Assembly (NCBI GenBank): GCA_900318915.1
Contig: ONMI01000006.1
Location: 1 to 64,000 of the forward strand
Direction: 5' to 3'
Source of the DNA: an uncultured Prevotellaceae bacterium
GTDB taxonomy: Bacteria > Bacteroidota > Bacteroidia > Bacteroidales > Bacteroidaceae
DNA: 64,000 bases
Part shown: piece by piece, positions 60,933-64,000 of the stretch
Numbering within the stretch: the first letter of the stretch is position 1
Layout: every line of letters starts with the position of its first letter
The notes under the pieces: generated by a model
Seen by the model: the letters and a program-made list of their open reading frames with translations, nothing else
The model's database searches: none
Told to the model about the DNA's origin: nothing
Made by a program: the position numbers and the translations under genes

Positions 60933-62954
60933 TCACCTCACCACCACCTCGTCGGTGAAGAGCCATCCCCCATATTGTCCGGAGGTAGCCTTGAAGCGGA
61001 TGTAGCGGGCCTGTGTGCTTCCCTTCCATCCATAGGGCTGTATGAAATACGGTTTCGAGGCATCCACCTCGAAGTTCTGCTCATAGAGCATCTGGTAGTC
61101 GGCATCGTCGGCCGATACCGATACGGCCACCGATGCCGGAGAGAAGATTTCCGGTCCGGCGAACTGCATGAAATGGGCCGACACCTCGCTGACGGGTTTC
61201 ACCTCGCCCAGGTCGATGACCACATCGAAGCGGTTGCGGCTGATGAAGCCCTGCCACCTGCCGTCGGAGAACTGCCAGTTGCCCCTCATTCCGTCGACGA
61301 GCGCGTTGTCGCCGCTTGCCTTGTAAGCCTCATGATAGGGTCCTATGTAGCGCACCTTGGCCCCTACGGCCAGATGCTGTATCGGCTGCCTCGACTCCTC
61401 GCGCCGCCCCACCTCCTGGTGCAGGTCGAAGGCATGGTAGCCCTTCGCCCTGAGGCCGTCGTTCACGGCCATGGCCCTCAGCCGGAAGTCGGCATACAGT
61501 GCTTTCTCCTTGCTCCATCCTATCTCGGCCAGCGCCAGTATGCGCGGATAAATCATAAACTCATACTGCTCAGGTGTGGGAATCATCTCCGTCCACACAT
61601 TGCCCTGCACCCCCAGGAAAAGTTTCTCGGCCGGCGAGCCCTTCAGCGAGTCGGGCACGGGGTCGTAGCTGTAGACATGCTCCAGGGGGTTGTAGCCTCC
61701 GAAAGCTTTGGGCTGTGTCATAGGCGCATCCTGGTAAGAGTCGAGATAGCAGTAGGACCCCGGTGTCATCACCACCTTGTGGCCCATGTGCACCGCCTTG
61801 AGTCCTCCCTCAGTGCCCCGCCACGACATCACGGTGGCATTGGGCGCCAGTTTTCCTTCCAGTATCTCGTCCCACCCCAGCAGTTGTCGTCCGTGCGCAT
61901 TGAGATAGCGCTCTATACGTTCGGTAAGATAACTCTGCAGTTCGGCGGTGGTGCTGAGGTGCTCCTCGCGCATGCGCCGCTGGCAGTCGGGGCAGGTCTC
62001 CCACGCCTTTCGCGATGCCTCGTCGCCCCCGATATGGATATACTCAGAGGGAAAGATGTCCATCACCTCGTCGAGGATGTCCTGGAGCACCTGGAAGGTG
62101 CGTTCCTTTCCCACGCAGAGGTCGCCGCTGCCGTAGGGTTGTCCGGTGCACGACACCTCGGGCAGTGCGAAACACACCTCCTCGGAGTGTCCCGGCATCT
62201 CCACCTCGGGTATCACGGTGATATGCCTTTGTGCGGCATAGGCCACGATGTCGCGCAAGTCCTGTTGCGTATAGAAGCCCCCGTAGCCCTGTCCCGGCTC
62301 CGTATACTCCCTTTTTCCGAACACCCACCATTTGTCCCAGTCGCTCTCGGTGCGCCATGCCCCCCGCTGTGTGAGTTGCGGATACCGCTTTATCTCTATG
62401 CGCCATCCTGCCGCATCGGTCAGATGCAGGTGCAGGCGGTTGAGTTTGACGGCCGCCATGGCATCGATTTGTTTTAGGATGAACTCTTTGGTCCAGAAGT
62501 GTCGGGAACAGTCGAGCATGAGTCCGCGGTAGTCGAACCTTGGCCTATCGGTGATGTTTGCGTAGGGCACCTGTCCGAGGCTGTCGGTCAGTTGGCGTAG
62601 GGTCTGCAGACCATAGAAGAGTCCCTGCACGTCGGATGCCGTGATGCGCACCCCGCTTTTATCGGCGGTGAGCGCATAAGCCTGCCGGTCGCGCTCGTCG
62701 GCCGGTACCACAGGAGCGGTGAGCTGCAGGGTGAGGCGTCGGCCACCCTTGGCCGCCGGCAGGCCGCCGAGGCATTCGGTGAGCGATGCCCGCTGGTTTT
62801 TCGGGATGTTTTTGAAGACCGTTTTGCGGCTGTTCACAGCCACTTTGTGGTCCATGTCGAACGTAGCCGCCTCCGGTCTGGGCAGCAGTGTCTGCGCGCT
62901 GCCCTGCATGCAGAGGAGCGCTGCGGTGATGAGATAGAAGGCACGTGTTTTCAT
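60933..62954 (-). CDS. Beta-N-acetylhexosaminidase, GH20
   Basis: A 673-residue exported enzyme (signal 1-20) cutting terminal N-acetylglucosamine/galactosamine from glycans. It has a GH20b-type N-terminal domain (about 20-135), the catalytic barrel (RGLMLDCSRHFWTKEFI, LNRLHLHLTDAAGWRIEIK, HIGGDEASRKAWE with catalytic Asp311-Glu312) and a C-terminal F5/8-type-C-like carbohydrate-binding domain (about 555-673). Start placed at MKTRAFYL, 7 nt after a TATCTTTG box. Convergent with the sulfatase. Confidence 0.95.
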   Translation of the reverse strand: MKTRAFYLITAALLCMQGSAQTLLPRPEAATFDMDHKVAVNSRKTVFKNIPKNQRASLTECLGGLPAAKGGRRLTLQLTAPVVPADERDRQAYALTADKSGVRITASDVQGLFYGLQTLRQLTDSLGQVPYANITDRPRFDYRGLMLDCSRHFWTKEFILKQIDAMAAVKLNRLHLHLTDAAGWRIEIKRYPQLTQRGAWRTESDWDKWWVFGKREYTEPGQGYGGFYTQQDLRDIVAYAAQRHITVIPEVEMPGHSEEVCFALPEVSCTGQPYGSGDLCVGKERTFQVLQDILDEVMDIFPSEYIHIGGDEASRKAWETCPDCQRRMREEHLSTTAELQSYLTERIERYLNAHGRQLLGWDEILEGKLAPNATVMSWRGTEGGLKAVHMGHKVVMTPGSYCYLDSYQDAPMTQPKAFGGYNPLEHVYSYDPVPDSLKGSPAEKLFLGVQGNVWTEMIPTPEQYEFMIYPRILALAEIGWSKEKALYADFRLRAMAVNDGLRAKGYHAFDLHQEVGRREESRQPIQHLAVGAKVRYIGPYHEAYKASGDNALVDGMRGNWQFSDGRWQGFISRNRFDVVIDLGEVKPVSEVSAHFMQFAGPEIFSPASVAVSVSADDADYQMLYEQNFEVDASKPYFIQPYGWKGSTQARYIRFKATSGQYGGWLFTDEVVVR

Positions 62955-62961
62955 GATGGGC

Positions 62962-62969
62962 CAAAGATA
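62962..62969 (-). promoter_or_regulatory. -7 box of the GH20 gene
   Basis: TATCTTTG on the minus strand, 7 nt before the ATG at 62954: the leader would be about 3 nt. Confidence 0.5.
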
Positions 62970-62986
62970 GCGAGAAAAAATGAAAA

Positions 62987-63028
62987 AAGAAAGCTCCGGC
63001 GCCACAAAAAGTGGTCCGGAGCTTTCTT
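62987..63028 (-). terminator. Terminator of the M16 peptidase gene
   Basis: AAGAAAGCTCCGG (62987-62999) pairs with CCGGAGCTTTCTT (63016-63028); an inner CCAC/GTGG pair and a T-run on the minus strand follow. It lies 37 nt past the stop. Confidence 0.85.
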
Positions 63029-63065
63029 GGTTTGGGTTAAAGCCGATTATAGCGTGTATTCTTTA

Positions 63066-64000
63066 TTACTCAGCCTTCTTCTCATTGGGTTCCGGCATCA
63101 TGATACACTCAATCTGGTTGTTGGCGGCCTTGAGCTGTTTCATAAACTGCTGCAGGCTCTGAGCGTTGAGGCTCTCCACCACCTTCTTGTACTGGGTGTG
63201 GAAGTCGAGACCGTAGTCTTTCCATGTGGTGAGCTTATTGATCCAGTAGTTGTTGGTCTTTGCGTCCACATCAGCCTGCTTGAGCATATACTCCTTCACC
63301 TTGTTGAGTGCGTCGGTGTCGATGCTGTTCATGTTGTCGTTGAATCCCTTGTAGAGGAGCTCCACGGCACGGGCATTCTTCTCAGGATTGCCCTGCGACA
63401 CAGCGATGAGGCGAGCGATGGGCTGTGAGGCGCTGAGGTCGAACGAGCCATAGGAACCGCAGGTGTAGGCGGCGCTTTCCTCCTCGCGGATGGTGGCGAG
63501 ATAGATCTGAGAGAGAATCTGTCCCACAGCATCGAGTTTCACCTCATTCTCGAGGGTATACTCCATGGGAGCGGTCCAGATGAGGTACGACATGGCGTTG
63601 GGCGAGTCGGTCTTCACGGTGAAGTCGTTCACCACCTTGCCGGTGGCCAGTGTGCGCACGTCCTTGAAGTTGTCGGCCTTACCCTTCTTGCCCGGGAGCG
63701 AAGCCACATACTGCTCGATGAGCGGACGGATGGTAGCCTCGTCGAAGTTGCCGCAGATGATGAAGGTGAACTGTCCGGCGTTCTTGTAGCGGTCTTTGGC
63801 GATTTCGAGGATACGGTCGTAGTTGACGTCCTTGAGGTCCTCAGCCTGCAGGCTTGCGAAGCGCGGGTTGTGGTTGTACATGGTGTTGGAGAGCGAGTCG
63901 GAGAACACGGCCTGCGGCTGCAGGTGTTTGTTCTTGAGCGCCATGTCGAGCTGTGTCATGAGGTTGCTCACCATCTTCTCGTCCTTACCCACGTTGGTGA
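63066..64000 (-). CDS. M16 (insulinase-type) peptidase, C-terminal part
   Basis: The last 310 or so residues of an M16 metallopeptidase; the N-terminal part with the HxxEH zinc motif is outside the window. The visible part is an M16 C-domain: DRYKNAGQFTFIICGNFDEATI, RPLIEQYVASLPG, then the inactive second half (NAMSYLIWTAPMEYTLENEV, LSQIYLATIREEESAAYTCG with the Arg/Tyr pair). Bacteroidales M16 proteins are usually large (about 940 residues) and periplasmic. It ends with a charged tail (MMPEPNEKKAE). Confidence 0.88.
   Translation of the reverse strand, partial: TNVGKDEKMVSNLMTQLDMALKNKHLQPQAVFSDSLSNTMYNHNPRFASLQAEDLKDVNYDRILEIAKDRYKNAGQFTFIICGNFDEATIRPLIEQYVASLPGKKGKADNFKDVRTLATGKVVNDFTVKTDSPNAMSYLIWTAPMEYTLENEVKLDAVGQILSQIYLATIREEESAAYTCGSYGSFDLSASQPIARLIAVSQGNPEKNARAVELLYKGFNDNMNSIDTDALNKVKEYMLKQADVDAKTNNYWINKLTTWKDYGLDFHTQYKKVVESLNAQSLQQFMKQLKAANNQIECIMMPEPNEKKAE

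Overview
The window looks like a chromosomal segment of a gut- or oral-type Bacteroidales bacterium, most likely Prevotellaceae. The evidence is the gene content (TonB receptor paired with a DUF4249 lipoprotein, BACON lipoprotein, DUF3943, DUF4105, DUF3127, long SecA with a SEC-C tail, GroEL with a GGM tail), lipoproteins with short lipoboxes, and promoters of the Bacteroidetes type (TTTG, 19-21 bp, TAnnTTTG). Coding DNA is moderately GC-rich by eye, and several intergenic stretches are very AT-rich and repetitive. No rRNA, tRNA, CRISPR array or prophage was recognised.

Layout. 0-1.5 kb: a UmuD/LexA-like protein that has lost its catalytic dyad, a small membrane protein, and an M15-like lipoprotein. 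1.9-7.5 kb: a complete L-rhamnose utilisation locus (AraC regulator, rhaD, and the convergent operon rhaB-rhaA-rhaT). 8.2-10.1 kb: groES-groEL. 10.3-20.3 kb: a glycan-related block with a tandem CE12 esterase, a BACON lipoprotein, a 1689-residue secreted BNR/LamG protein, and a membrane-spanning regulator (periplasmic Kelch propeller, one TM helix, cytoplasmic AraC DNA-binding domain). 20.6-26 kb: a polysaccharide-deacetylase-like protein, a tandem PAP2 phosphatase with a phosphopantetheinyl transferase, and an AAA-ATPase/PD-(D/E)XK gene followed by the fossil of a second copy. 26.5-34.6 kb: TonB receptor/DUF4249 pair, lipoprotein hydrolase, DUF3943, a small beta-barrel, and a second membrane AraC regulator. 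34.7-42.4 kb: two GHL10-type hydrolases flanking a housekeeping run (DUF3127, dnaN, DEDDh exonuclease, coaBC, a conserved hypothetical). 42.5-53.8 kb: envelope biogenesis (outer-membrane protein, LptC, CNNM/CBS protein, PpiD-like chaperone), DUF4105, secA and a lone ABC ATPase. 53.9-64 kb: an inverted-repeat element and frameshifted Rpn-type nuclease gene, then a LolA-like protein, an exported nitroreductase, NAGPA-like glycosidase, Tat-type aldo/keto reductase, SH3 protein, sulfatase, GH20 hexosaminidase and the end of an M16 peptidase.

The most interesting signal is regulatory. The Kelch-TM-AraC gene and the adjacent giant BNR/LamG gene both carry direct repeats of ACTTGCAA spaced 21-22 bp just upstream of their -7 boxes, which is the geometry expected for an AraC-type dimer. 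This suggests a self-contained one-component system that senses a surface or periplasmic ligand. A second membrane AraC regulator has a related C-terminal domain and a TTGCAAAAC direct repeat (19 bp spacing) between it and a divergent outer-membrane protein gene. A second theme is that several start codons lie only 4-8 nt after a -7 box, implying leaderless or nearly leaderless mRNAs. A third is a dispersed AT-rich repeat family that has been amplified into a 35/36-bp tandem array.
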